Positions 9,752 through 18,149 of a stretch of 64,000 bases of DNA are shown piece after piece (the first letter of the stretch is position 1; each line of letters starts with the position of its first letter). The notes beneath the pieces were generated by a model, which was not told where the DNA came from, searched no databases, and was given only the letters and a program-made list of their open reading frames with translations. Both the position numbers and the translations under genes were made by a program. This stretch comes from Pluralibacter gergoviae ATCC 33028 = NBRC 105706 (GTDB lineage Bacteria > Pseudomonadota > Gammaproteobacteria > Enterobacterales > Enterobacteriaceae), in the NCBI RefSeq assembly GCF_001598855.1, contig NZ_BCZS01000003.1, positions 124,001 to 188,000 of the forward strand. Direction: 5' to 3'.

Positions 9752-9892
9752 TGGCTGATGCGCGATCTGCCACCCGACTATTCTGATTGCCGCCGATAAG
9801 ATGTTACAGATCGTGGCAAAACGGCTTTTGACAGGTGAAAAGTCGCGTGTCAGGATCGCGCCTCCTGATTTGAACAATAACGCTGTATCATC

Positions 9893-10150
9893 ATGAAAAG
9901 AGTGGTTTTTAGCGCGGTACTGGCGCTGACGGTATCAACTGCCGTCACGGGGTGTACACATTCACCGGCGCACCGTATCGCCGAGTGTCAGAAGAAGGGG
10001 GGCACGGAGGCGCTGTGCACGGCGGCGGAAAGGGATTATGAGAAAGCGCACCCGCTGCCGCAGTATCAGCCGACGAGCTATGATAATTCGGCGGTATTAC
10101 AGGCGGCCTATGACGCCAACGCCGCCCGCCGCAAAAATCAGACCCAGTAA
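9893..10150 (+). CDS. Small putative lipoprotein, unknown function
   Basis: 85 residues. The N-terminus is a lipoprotein signal (MKRVVFSAVLALTVSTAV then TGC, lipobox V-T-G-C with C at residue 21). The mature part is 65 residues, polar, with two further Cys (ECQKKGGTEALC) that could form a disulfide. No family is recognised. The start ATG at 9893 has a weak ribosome site. It shares a bidirectional terminator with yncL. Confidence 0.7.
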   Translation: MKRVVFSAVLALTVSTAVTGCTHSPAHRIAECQKKGGTEALCTAAERDYEKAHPLPQYQPTSYDNSAVLQAAYDANAARRKNQTQ

Positions 10151-10170
10151 GGTCGCCCTCAGAAACAAGA

Positions 10171-10193
10171 AAGCAGCCGTTCGGCTGCTTTTT
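10171..10193. terminator. Bidirectional terminator between lipoprotein gene and yncL
   Basis: AAGCAGCC (10171-10178), loop GTTC, GGCTGCTT (10183-10190), then TTT on the plus strand. On the minus strand the same stem is followed by TTTCTTGTTT. Confidence 0.82.
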
Positions 10194-10218
10194 GCATCTG
10201 ACCACATCCAAATTACTG

Positions 10219-10311
10219 TCAAAAGAAACCAAATCGCGACATCAGCAAGCTACCAAGTGCTACAGCGAAAAAGACATTAATCAGGACTACGGTTTTACTG
10301 GAAACATCCAT
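10219..10311 (-). CDS. yncL: Small membrane protein YncL
   Basis: A 30-residue open frame reading MDVSSKTVVLINVFF then AVALGSLLMSRFGFF, one hydrophobic helix with a polar N-terminus. It closely resembles E. coli YncL (31 residues, recalled as MNVSSRTVVLINFF...MRFGWFI), including ends and spacing. The ATG is preceded by AGAGGAT. Position after patD and next to ortT is the E. coli gene neighbourhood. E. coli YncL is an experimentally detected small inner membrane protein with no known role. Confidence 0.87.
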   Translation of the reverse strand: MDVSSKTVVLINVFFAVALGSLLMSRFGFF

Positions 10312-10427
10312 AGCGCCATCCTCTGTTTGTCAGCCCACATTATATAGACCCCCAGAAGAAAGTCTGCAATCAGACAAATGCTTTATTTTTTTCAGCTTGC
10401 GTAAAAAAATGTCATATCTGTAAAAAA

Positions 10428-10441
10428 TTGATGCAAATCAC
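10428..10441 (+). promoter_or_regulatory. FNR-like site upstream of ortT
   Basis: TTGATGCAAATCAC matches the FNR consensus TTGAT-N4-ATCAA at nine of ten defined positions; it is also a weak CRP-like half site. A -10-like CATAAT lies at 10451-10456. The spacing to that -10 is shorter than the usual class II arrangement, so regulation is uncertain. Confidence 0.35.
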
Positions 10442-10494
10442 ATAAAGAGGCATAATAGACGAGCAGTTTTTCTATCGCTAACGAGTCCCTCCCA

Positions 10495-10668
10495 ATGACG
10501 CTTTACCAACATATGCTGATTTTTTACGCCGTTATGGCGACGATCAGCGCTTTTATCACCTGGTTCCTTACCCAGGACACCAAACGTATCCGCCTGATTG
10601 CCACTTTCCTGGTCGGCGCCACCTGGCCGTTCAGTTTCCCGGTCGCGCTGCTCTTTGCCCTGTTCTGA
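10495..10668 (+). CDS. ortT: Orphan membrane toxin OrtT (YdcX), GhoT family
   Basis: 57 residues, exactly the OrtT/GhoT length. It begins MTLYQHMLIFYAVMATISAF and ends GATWPFSFPVALLFALF, with two membrane helices around a short charged turn (TQDTKRIR). E. coli OrtT damages the inner membrane when antibiotics inhibit tetrahydrofolate synthesis, and it has no partner antitoxin. Here too no GhoS-like antisense or upstream antitoxin gene is visible. Its neighbours yncL and, after an insertion, ydcY agree with E. coli order. Confidence 0.9.
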   Translation: MTLYQHMLIFYAVMATISAFITWFLTQDTKRIRLIATFLVGATWPFSFPVALLFALF

Positions 10669-10698
10669 GTAAATATATGTAACGCCTGCACCTTTTTG

Positions 10699-10714
10699 CT
10701 GTATATATAAACAG
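10699..10714 (+). promoter_or_regulatory. LexA (SOS) box upstream of alpha/beta hydrolase
   Basis: CTGTATATATAAACAG has the required CTGT-N8-ACAG core with an all-A/T spacer. Over 20 bases (10697-10716) it matches the E. coli consensus at 17 positions. It lies 19 bp before the ATG at 10734 and overlaps the likely core promoter, the usual position for LexA repression. Confidence 0.8.
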
Positions 10715-10733
10715 TCATCATAAGGAGCAGGCT

Positions 10734-11486
10734 ATGCAGACACAATTTTCCACCGCAGCGCAGGCGGCGATCCGCTGGCTCGATTTACCGGGTACCGGCC
10801 ATCCCGTGGTGTTTGTTCACGGCCTCGGCTGCGCCGCGTCTTACGAATATCCCCGCGTTGTGGCCGATGCGGCCTGGTCCGGCAGGCGGGCTATCCTTAT
10901 CGACTTGCCCGGCAGCGGCTACAGCGATAAGCCGCAGGCGTACGATTACAGCACCACCCATCAGGCAGAGGCGGTGGCGGAGGTGATTGATAGCCTCGGC
11001 GTCGCCGCCTGCGGCCTGTACGGCCACAGCATGGGCGGCAGCATCGCCATTGAGGCCGCCGGACTGCTGGGCAGCCGCGTTGACGCTCTGGCGGTGTCAG
11101 AGCCTAACTTCTACGCCGGGGGCGGATTTTTTAGCCGCCAGATCGTCCGCTGGACGGAGGCGGATTTTGTCGCCACAGGCTTTGCGGCGCTGGTTGAGCA
11201 GGAGCAGACGGCGTGGAAGGGGTGCCTGCAGGCCACCGCGCCTGCTGCGCTGTGGCGCGCGGCGCGCAGCCTGACGGACGGCGTTGCGCCGGACTGGATG
11301 ACGCGCTTTCTGGCGCTGACGTGCCGCAAGGCGCTGATCGTCGGCGAACGATCGCTGCCCGACGCCGATGCGGCATTCGTCGCCGGAAAGGGCATTGCGG
11401 TGCACACCGTTGCCAGCGCGGGACACTCCATGTCGTGGGAGAATCCTGCCGCGCTGGCCGCAGCGCTGAGCGCGATAATGGATTAG
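10734..11486 (+). CDS. Alpha/beta hydrolase, probably SOS-regulated
   Basis: 250 residues, cytoplasmic, no signal peptide. Oxyanion motif VVFVHGLG (25-32), nucleophile elbow GHSMGG with Ser99, and the C-terminal catalytic His at about 231 in AGHSMSWENP complete an alpha/beta-hydrolase triad. Substrate is not predictable; esterase or C-C hydrolase are both possible. TAAGGAG sits before the ATG and a near-consensus LexA box before that, so DNA damage control is expected. The stop overlaps the stop region of the convergent aldehyde dehydrogenase gene by 4 bp. Confidence 0.82.
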   Translation: MQTQFSTAAQAAIRWLDLPGTGHPVVFVHGLGCAASYEYPRVVADAAWSGRRAILIDLPGSGYSDKPQAYDYSTTHQAEAVAEVIDSLGVAACGLYGHSMGGSIAIEAAGLLGSRVDALAVSEPNFYAGGGFFSRQIVRWTEADFVATGFAALVEQEQTAWKGCLQATAPAALWRAARSLTDGVAPDWMTRFLALTCRKALIVGERSLPDADAAFVAGKGIAVHTVASAGHSMSWENPAALAAALSAIMD

Positions 11487-12916
11487 AACGGCATCGGGCG
11501 CGGCGTGGTCTGGAGGCTTATCCAGCGCAGTTCGGTAAACTCATGAATACCCGCCCGGCCGCCGAAGCGCCCGTAGCCTGACGCCTTACAGCCGCCGAAC
11601 GGCATCTGCGCCTCGTCGTGCACCGTTGGCCCGTTGATGTGGCAGATACCGCTTTGCAGATCCAGCGCCAGGTTCCACGCCCGGGCGGTATCGCGGCTGT
11701 AGATGGCCGACGACAGGCCAAACTCGCTTTCGTTGGCGATCTCCAGCAGCCGCGCGTCGCCGCGGGCGCGGATAATGCCCTTCACCGGCCCGAACGACTC
11801 TTCCCGCCAGATGCGCATCTCTTCGGTCACGCCGTCCAGCAGGGTGGCGGACATCAGCGTGTTTTCGGCTTTGCCACCGGTCAGCAGGCGGGCGCCTTTA
11901 CTGAGGGCGTCGTCGATCAGGGCATTGCAGCGCTCGACGGTGCGCATATCGACCACCGGGCCAGGGAAAGCCGCCGGCTGAGACTGGACGCGCTTAACCA
12001 GCGCGGCGATAAAGTCGTCGGCGATGGCCTCATCGACGATGATCCGCTCGGTGGACATGCAGATTTGCCCGGCGTTGGCGAAGGCGCCGAAGTTAGCCCC
12101 GGCCGCCGCTTCTTCGACATCGGCGTCGTCCAGCACCAGCAGCGGTGCCTTGCCGCCCAGCTCCAGCACCACCGGCTTCAGGTAGCGCCCGCAGGTCTGG
12201 GCGATGATTTTGCCGACACCGGTAGAGCCGGTAAAGTTAATGCGCCGCACGCCGGGGTGGGCAATCAGCGCTTCGACCACCTCACCCGCATCCTTAACAT
12301 CGCAGGTCAGATAGCTGACCACGCCGTCGGGGAAGCCGGCGGCGATCAGGGTCTCAATGATCAGACCCTGGGTCGCGGGTGACAGTTCGGAGCCTTTAAG
12401 GATGACGGCGTTGCCGCAGGCCAGCGGCGTGGCGATGGCGCGCACCGCCAGAATGATCGGCGCATTCCACGGCGCCATGCTCAGCACCACGCCCGCCCCC
12501 TGGCGCACGCCCAGCGACAGATTGCCCGGCACGTTGGAGGGGATCACCTGGCCCTCAATCTGGGTGGTCAGGCCCGCGGCCTCGCGCAGTACATCGGCCC
12601 CGAGCTGTACGTTAAAACCGGCCCAGAACGGCGTGGCGCCGGTTTCGGCATTCATCAGTTCCACGAACAGGTCGCGGCGCTTCTCCATCTCTTCGGCGGC
12701 CTTCAGCAGCAGGTTTCTGCGCTCGACGGGCGTCGTATCGCGCCAGCGGGTAAAGGCAGACCAGGCGGCGTCCGCAGTGCGGCGGACATCCTCAACGCCG
12801 GCGGCGGGCGAGCGGCTGGCAACGGTGCCGTCCACCGGATTGAGCCTGTCGAAGGTGCGTGTGCTTTCAGCCTGGGCCGGTTTTCCATCAATAAACAGCG
12901 ATACGGAGCGGGTCAT
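11483..12916 (-). CDS. NAD(P)-dependent aldehyde dehydrogenase (aromatic aldehyde type)
   Basis: 477 residues from ATG 12916 (GAGGTAACT before it); 27 extra upstream codons in frame are unlikely. The full ALDH fold is present: PWNAP (149-153), FTGSTGVGK (228-236), catalytic E252 in LELGGKAP and nucleophile C286 in NAGQICMSTERI. The sequence style (IEGQVIPSNVPG, GPTVHDEAQMPFGGCKASGYGRFGG) resembles salicylaldehyde and vanillin dehydrogenases, so an aromatic aldehyde is the likely substrate. It is monocistronic and convergent to the hydrolase. Confidence 0.85.
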   Translation of the reverse strand: MTRSVSLFIDGKPAQAESTRTFDRLNPVDGTVASRSPAAGVEDVRRTADAAWSAFTRWRDTTPVERRNLLLKAAEEMEKRRDLFVELMNAETGATPFWAGFNVQLGADVLREAAGLTTQIEGQVIPSNVPGNLSLGVRQGAGVVLSMAPWNAPIILAVRAIATPLACGNAVILKGSELSPATQGLIIETLIAAGFPDGVVSYLTCDVKDAGEVVEALIAHPGVRRINFTGSTGVGKIIAQTCGRYLKPVVLELGGKAPLLVLDDADVEEAAAGANFGAFANAGQICMSTERIIVDEAIADDFIAALVKRVQSQPAAFPGPVVDMRTVERCNALIDDALSKGARLLTGGKAENTLMSATLLDGVTEEMRIWREESFGPVKGIIRARGDARLLEIANESEFGLSSAIYSRDTARAWNLALDLQSGICHINGPTVHDEAQMPFGGCKASGYGRFGGRAGIHEFTELRWISLQTTPRPMPF

Positions 12917-13041
12917 AGTTACCTCGTTATTATGGTGAATTCTGCGAGTGTAATGATATAACCTGCTGCGGCCTACCCGCGGGGGCGTTAATCGCACGCT
13001 TTTTTATGCGGCTGTTAACATTTCCGCGCTTTAGCGCACGT

Positions 13042-15180
13042 TTAGAGAAGTGCCGCCAGCTGCGCCCGGATTTTTGGCGACAGCGCCTGCGGATGCTGAT
13101 AATCCGGCGCTTCGGTGGCGCGGATAAACAGCGCCAGCAGCCAGTCATACACATAGCGGGTAGCGGCATGTTCGGGCCGCTCGCCGAGCGCGGTCAGCCT
13201 GGCGCTGCGGGCGCCGACCGGCGCGAACAGGGTGCTGTCGCGGGCGTAGCCGCTGGCCGGCCTGTCGGCCGGCGCGACGTCGCCATAGCCGAGCCAGGTC
13301 AGCCAGTTGCCGATGGTGGCCCGCAGCTGGGCGGCGCTGGTGCGTTCGTTTGGCGCCACGCTCTGCAGCTTATCCGCCAGCCCCAGGCGATAGCTGGCCA
13401 CCGTCAGGCAGTCGGCCAACTGCTGGAGGATGGCCGGACTGAGGCCAAAGCGCCCGGCGCTCTCCTCCCGGCGGCTCCACTGGCGCAGGTGCTTCACCCA
13501 CAGCGCGTGGGCCAGCGCTCCCCGGGGGGCCAGCGCTCCGGCATCGGCCTGCGGGCCCTCGGCGGCGGCAAAAAGGTCGACATCGTCGCTAAACAGCGCC
13601 GCCGCGCGCTCCTCGCGCGGCTGGCGGACCTGCACGATGCGCTCGAAGTCGCGCAGCGGAGGCAGCAGTCCCTCCAGCAGTTCACCCAGCGCGGCGGCGC
13701 GGCCCTGCAGCGCGCGAACCATCGCCTCGGCCTGCTCCCGGCTGCGGGCGGCATCCTGCGCGGCGGGATGATAAAACGGCTGCATTAGCGCCCGGGCGTG
13801 CTGCCAGAGCCGCTGTTCGATCTCCTGCAGTCTCGCCTGGCGCTGGCCGGCCATCACCGCCCGCGATAGCCACTCGATGACCCGCTGGACGCTGCCGCTC
13901 TCCAGCGCCTGCAGCGCGCCCCAGCGCTGGCCCGGCTGCTCAATGAGCCGCTGAACGCCCTCATCGAGATTAATGCCGCGCAGCAGGCGGTCGTCGTGAG
14001 GGGTAATGATCCAGACCAGCCCCGGCAGCGCGCCGCCGCGCGGCGGCTGCGCGTCGCTGCACCAGCGCAGCAGGCGGCGGGCGCTGGCGGGGATCTGGCC
14101 GCGGGCGCGGGTGGCATTACAGACCAGCAGCAGATCCGGCTCCAGCCGCTGGCGATAGCGCTCCAGCAGCCAGCGGCGGCGGGTGGCCTCCAGGGCGGAG
14201 GTTGCCGCTTCCGGCGCCGGTGGAATATCGATGATATCCACCTCCGGCAGCGCACTGCTTTCTGTCGGCAGCACCAGCTCGGCCGCCAGCAGGGCGAGGG
14301 CATCGAGCGGCAGGCTTAACGCCCCCTGCGGCGCGCCGTTGCGCAGCGGCGTGACCACGGTCTCGCCCAGCGGCGCGCGGCTGGCGGTGAGAAAGCCCGC
14401 CGCGGGCTGGCCGTCGCTATCCATCAGCAGGCTCAGCGGGGCGGCGACCTCCTCGGCGTAGCCGGTCTGCTGCAGCGCCTGCGCCAGCGTCAGCCAGCGG
14501 CGGGTGAGCGCGGGCTGCTCGCCCCACAGCAGCGCCCAGGCGCTGGCGCGGGCGTTGAGATCCAGCCAGGGCAGCAGGCGGATCATCTGCTGCCACAGGT
14601 CGTCATCGAACTGCTGCAGACGGGCGGGGATCCGCTGCTGGCAGAAGCGGGCGACGCCCGCCACCTCCTGCTCGCTGACGCCGGGCACCGGCTGGACCTG
14701 GCGCAGCGTTTGCCAGCCCGCCAGCCGGGCGCTGACCGTGGATTTGTCGACCGGCTGCAGGCCGGGCTGGCTTAGCGCATTGTCAACAAACACCTGTACC
14801 AGCTCCGCCTCGCTCAGCAGGCGCAGACGCAGCGGAAAGGCGTCGTCTACCGGCGCTGAATGCGGGCTGAAGCGCAGCGCCATCCGCGCCGGGGCGTGGC
14901 CGGGATTGATGTGGGTCAGCCAGTCCACGCTGCGCTGGCCGAGGCGCACCGGCAGGCGCTCGCCGCTGCCGCAGAGGATCTTCAGCAGGCAGGCCTTTGA
15001 CGCCTGCGACTGGCCGTACAGTCCGATGCTTACCGGCGCAGTTTCGGCGTCGCGCAGCGCGCGCTCGGTGCTTTGCAGCATCTGCAGGCGCGTCAGCAGG
15101 GCGTCCGCGTCGTCGTCAAACAGCGGTGACTGTTCGCGCGCGGAGCGGGTCCAGTCGATGAGGGGTTGCAGTTGGCTCAT
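13042..15180 (-). CDS. srfC: SrfC-like protein, degenerate P-loop, third gene of srfABC operon
   Basis: 712 residues, cytoplasmic, rich in Ala/Leu/Arg/Gln with long helical segments. Near the N-terminus lies SIGLYGQSQASKACLLKIL (51-69), a Walker A position in which the usual G-K-S/T is S-K-A at 61-63. This suggests a dynamin-like or GTPase-derived protein whose nucleotide use is weakened or altered. It overlaps the srfB stop by 4 bp (ATGA), so it is translationally coupled. Salmonella srfC was named for regulation by SsrB; biochemical function is not established. Confidence 0.75.
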   Translation of the reverse strand: MSQLQPLIDWTRSAREQSPLFDDDADALLTRLQMLQSTERALRDAETAPVSIGLYGQSQASKACLLKILCGSGERLPVRLGQRSVDWLTHINPGHAPARMALRFSPHSAPVDDAFPLRLRLLSEAELVQVFVDNALSQPGLQPVDKSTVSARLAGWQTLRQVQPVPGVSEQEVAGVARFCQQRIPARLQQFDDDLWQQMIRLLPWLDLNARASAWALLWGEQPALTRRWLTLAQALQQTGYAEEVAAPLSLLMDSDGQPAAGFLTASRAPLGETVVTPLRNGAPQGALSLPLDALALLAAELVLPTESSALPEVDIIDIPPAPEAATSALEATRRRWLLERYRQRLEPDLLLVCNATRARGQIPASARRLLRWCSDAQPPRGGALPGLVWIITPHDDRLLRGINLDEGVQRLIEQPGQRWGALQALESGSVQRVIEWLSRAVMAGQRQARLQEIEQRLWQHARALMQPFYHPAAQDAARSREQAEAMVRALQGRAAALGELLEGLLPPLRDFERIVQVRQPREERAAALFSDDVDLFAAAEGPQADAGALAPRGALAHALWVKHLRQWSRREESAGRFGLSPAILQQLADCLTVASYRLGLADKLQSVAPNERTSAAQLRATIGNWLTWLGYGDVAPADRPASGYARDSTLFAPVGARSARLTALGERPEHAATRYVYDWLLALFIRATEAPDYQHPQALSPKIRAQLAALL

Positions 15181-18146
15181 TTCAGGTACAGGCTCCCGCT
15201 ATCAATCCAGTAGTGGCTGCCGCTGTGGCGGCGGTCGGCAAGGGTATTGAGCTTCAGGCTCAGCGCATCGTAGGGCACCGGCGTTCCGTCCTGCAGCCAC
15301 GCCTCGCTGAGGGTAAACGCCTCCGGCCCTTCGCCGGGGCGCCCGCCGCTGAGCGCCAGCTTGACCTGCAGCACCGCATCGCCGGCGATGGCTCTGGCCA
15401 CCTCCGGGTCGCTGATGCTCAGGGTATAGAGCGGCGTCGCGGGCCAGCGGGCGTTGGCGAGCTGGCGAAAGCCGAGCGTGATGCTGCCGCGCAGCGGAAA
15501 GTGGAGCTGTGCGTCCAGCCGCGCGTCGGGGTCATCGAGGTCGAGATCCGCATACCAGATATTCTCATCCCGCAGCGTATTGACGCTGCTGTCGAGCACG
15601 CCGAGATAGCGCACCGTGGAGTAGGCGCCGATATCGGCGGCCTTAAAGTTAAAGCGCGGCAGGCGCAGGTCGAGCGCCAGGCTGCAGAGCATCGCCCCGA
15701 CCGCCGCCGTGGACTTCGGATTGCCGATGCGCCCCTGCTGGCTGAAGGGGTACCACGCGTGGACGTGATAGTTGTCCATCCACACCATCCGGCTGACCGG
15801 CACCGGCTGCAGATAGCGGATCAGCGCCTGCACGCCGGGCAGGCAGCCGGGGCGGCCGGTGACCAGCAGCACGTCGCAGCAGTAGTGGCTGATAGCTTCG
15901 CACAGGGCGTGCAGCGGGGCGGCGATAGAGAACTCTCCGTCCAGTACCGCCGCGCGCAGGTCGCTGAAGCTGACCGCCAGCGGCACCGCCAGCAGATCGA
16001 ACGGCTCCGCGTCCGCCGGGCGGGCGAGAGCGATGGCCTGACAGACGTAGTTAACCACATTGTCGGTCAGCGGCTGGCTGAGCAGTTCGCCGAAGCTGGC
16101 GTGCAGCCCGGCCAGCGGATCGGCGGGATCGCACTGCTCCCAGGCCGCCAGAATCGCGTGGCCGAGGGGCATAAACAGCTGCAGCGTGGTCTGCTGACGC
16201 AGTACCGCCTGGGCGTCGATGCGCCCGGTATCGCCGAACAGGGAGGCCATCAGGGCCGCGGCGTCGGCAATGCCCGCCTGCAGCAGGGCGTCCTGCAGCG
16301 CCGGCAGCACGCAGCGCTGGATAACGTCGAGCAGGATATCGTCTCCGGCCACCTTGAATCCCTCGCGAAACAGCAGGTGGGGGGTAATTTTGACGTTGCT
16401 GCCTCGCCCTTCGTCCAGTGAGTAGTGGGTAATGGCCATATCGGTGGTGCCGCCGCCAAGATCGATGGCGGCAACGCGCAGGGCGCGCCCCTGTTGCTCG
16501 TTCTCCTGCGGCTGGCGGTCCGGGCGGGCGAGGGCGGCGAAAAAGGCCTCGGTCTGGCCGCCGAAATGCGAGATGGCTTCGTTATAGAGCCACACCAGCT
16601 GCCCGCAGCTGGCTTCGTCCCACTCCATCTGAATGGCCGGGACCGGCACCGTCGCCGCTGCGGGGGAAAAGTCGTCATCCTGCGGATGCCAGCCCTGCGC
16701 TTTCCACACCAGAGCAATGGCCTCGGCCATGCGGCGGCGGAAGATCTCGCGCTCCTGCTTCGGCATTGCCGACGGCAGGGTCAGGATCAGGGTGCGCAGC
16801 TGGCGGGGCGAGTTGGCGAAGCCGAGCCGCTGGCGGGCGGCGACGCTGTTGATTTGGCTCAGGGCCTGGGCCAGCAGTTCGCACAGCATGTGGGTCATCA
16901 GCGTGCTGCGGCTGTACTGAGGGGAAAACACCGGCATCCGCTCCTCCGGCGGCAGGCTGAACAGCGGCTCGCCGCCGTCGTTCATTAGCCCGGCCAGCGG
17001 AAAGGCCAGCGCCAGCGGCTCCCGGCGGCTGCGGGGGTTCATCTGGCTGAAGCGCCAGTCCTGCACGGCCGGCGTTTCGTCCCACAGGTAGCGGCGCGGG
17101 CTGGAGATGCCGCTGTTGCCCTCGGTGCCGAGGCGCTGCATCGCCAGGCGGCGGGCCTCGTCGCCGACGCGAACGATCGACGGCCAGACAAAGGCGTCAT
17201 CGCGCCCGCTTTCCACCGAGAAGTGCTGCTTGCCGAAGCGGGCCTCGGCAAACTCAAGGCGGCTGGTGAACAGCGGGGCGTTAAGAAACTGCGGCTCGCT
17301 CAGGGAGCGCACCTGCAGCTCCGCCGTCTGGCGCAGGCCGTCGTTGGCATCGCCGTGGTCTTCGACGATAACGCCGCAGGTGTGGCTGTTGCCGACGTCC
17401 AGCACCAGGTCCACCGCGATAGCCGGGGTACTGACGGTGGCGGCGATCAGCCGCAGCTCGGGCACCCGCAGCTGCTCGCCGAGCAGCGACAGCAGGTTCA
17501 GCCAGTGGCCTTGGTACTCAAAGCTGCGCAGCGCCTGGGCAATCTCACGCTCGCTGCGGCTCTCCAGGTCGCTGGCGCGCTGGGTGAAGACTTCCCGCAG
17601 CCAGCCGTCGACCCAGGTCTGATCGAGGAAGCTCGCCACCTCGTCGTCGCGCCAGGCCAGCGCGAAGCGGGTGCCGTTGCGCAGGTCGTTCTCGGTGGGC
17701 GCCAGGCCTGCCGGGGCCTGCGGGCGCACCTGACTGTCGAAGGCGAGGGTGATGCGGTGGCTGTTGCCGGCGCTGTCCGGCTCGGGCAGTTTGCGGATCT
17801 GCACCCGGGCCCAGTTGTCCGGGCCTTCGATAAAGGCGCGCGGTGGATTGAAGCGCATCACCGGCAGCGGCAGCCAGATGCCGTCGAGCATTGCCAGCGA
17901 CTGCGCGAGCGTGAGGGTACTCTCCGGCTTGACCACCTCCGGCTGCTGGCCGTCGGCGGCAGGCAGAGCGTAGCGGCCGCTGGCGATATCGTAATCGAGG
18001 CGCAGCAGCGGGCCGTTGGCGGTTTTGCGCACGAAGCGGCCGAGTGAGGCGGCCTCCTGCGGCGTCAGGCCGAAGTCGAGAAACTGCACGCCGCTATTGG
18101 CAATCAGCGTGACGCTCTGCGGATAGTCGCACAGGGTAACCAGCAT
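15177..18146 (-). CDS. srfB: SrfB virulence-factor family protein with actin/Hsp70-type ATPase core
   Basis: 989 residues. Three motifs of the actin/Hsp70/FtsA nucleotide fold are visible in order: phosphate-1 DVGNSHTCGVI (250-260), phosphate-2 AIDLGGGTTDMAI (560-572) and the adenosine motif LLVTGRPGCLPGVQ (760-773). The first 245 residues form a separate family-specific domain, and residues 300-550 an insertion. The start ATG is only 3 bp after the srfA stop. No signal peptide or membrane helix is seen, so it should act in the cytoplasm beside membrane-anchored SrfA. The family link to Salmonella SrfB is confident; the role is unknown. Confidence 0.85.
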   Translation of the reverse strand: MLVTLCDYPQSVTLIANSGVQFLDFGLTPQEAASLGRFVRKTANGPLLRLDYDIASGRYALPAADGQQPEVVKPESTLTLAQSLAMLDGIWLPLPVMRFNPPRAFIEGPDNWARVQIRKLPEPDSAGNSHRITLAFDSQVRPQAPAGLAPTENDLRNGTRFALAWRDDEVASFLDQTWVDGWLREVFTQRASDLESRSEREIAQALRSFEYQGHWLNLLSLLGEQLRVPELRLIAATVSTPAIAVDLVLDVGNSHTCGVIVEDHGDANDGLRQTAELQVRSLSEPQFLNAPLFTSRLEFAEARFGKQHFSVESGRDDAFVWPSIVRVGDEARRLAMQRLGTEGNSGISSPRRYLWDETPAVQDWRFSQMNPRSRREPLALAFPLAGLMNDGGEPLFSLPPEERMPVFSPQYSRSTLMTHMLCELLAQALSQINSVAARQRLGFANSPRQLRTLILTLPSAMPKQEREIFRRRMAEAIALVWKAQGWHPQDDDFSPAAATVPVPAIQMEWDEASCGQLVWLYNEAISHFGGQTEAFFAALARPDRQPQENEQQGRALRVAAIDLGGGTTDMAITHYSLDEGRGSNVKITPHLLFREGFKVAGDDILLDVIQRCVLPALQDALLQAGIADAAALMASLFGDTGRIDAQAVLRQQTTLQLFMPLGHAILAAWEQCDPADPLAGLHASFGELLSQPLTDNVVNYVCQAIALARPADAEPFDLLAVPLAVSFSDLRAAVLDGEFSIAAPLHALCEAISHYCCDVLLVTGRPGCLPGVQALIRYLQPVPVSRMVWMDNYHVHAWYPFSQQGRIGNPKSTAAVGAMLCSLALDLRLPRFNFKAADIGAYSTVRYLGVLDSSVNTLRDENIWYADLDLDDPDARLDAQLHFPLRGSITLGFRQLANARWPATPLYTLSISDPEVARAIAGDAVLQVKLALSGGRPGEGPEAFTLSEAWLQDGTPVPYDALSLKLNTLADRRHSGSHYWIDSGSLYLK

Positions 18147-18149
18147 GAA

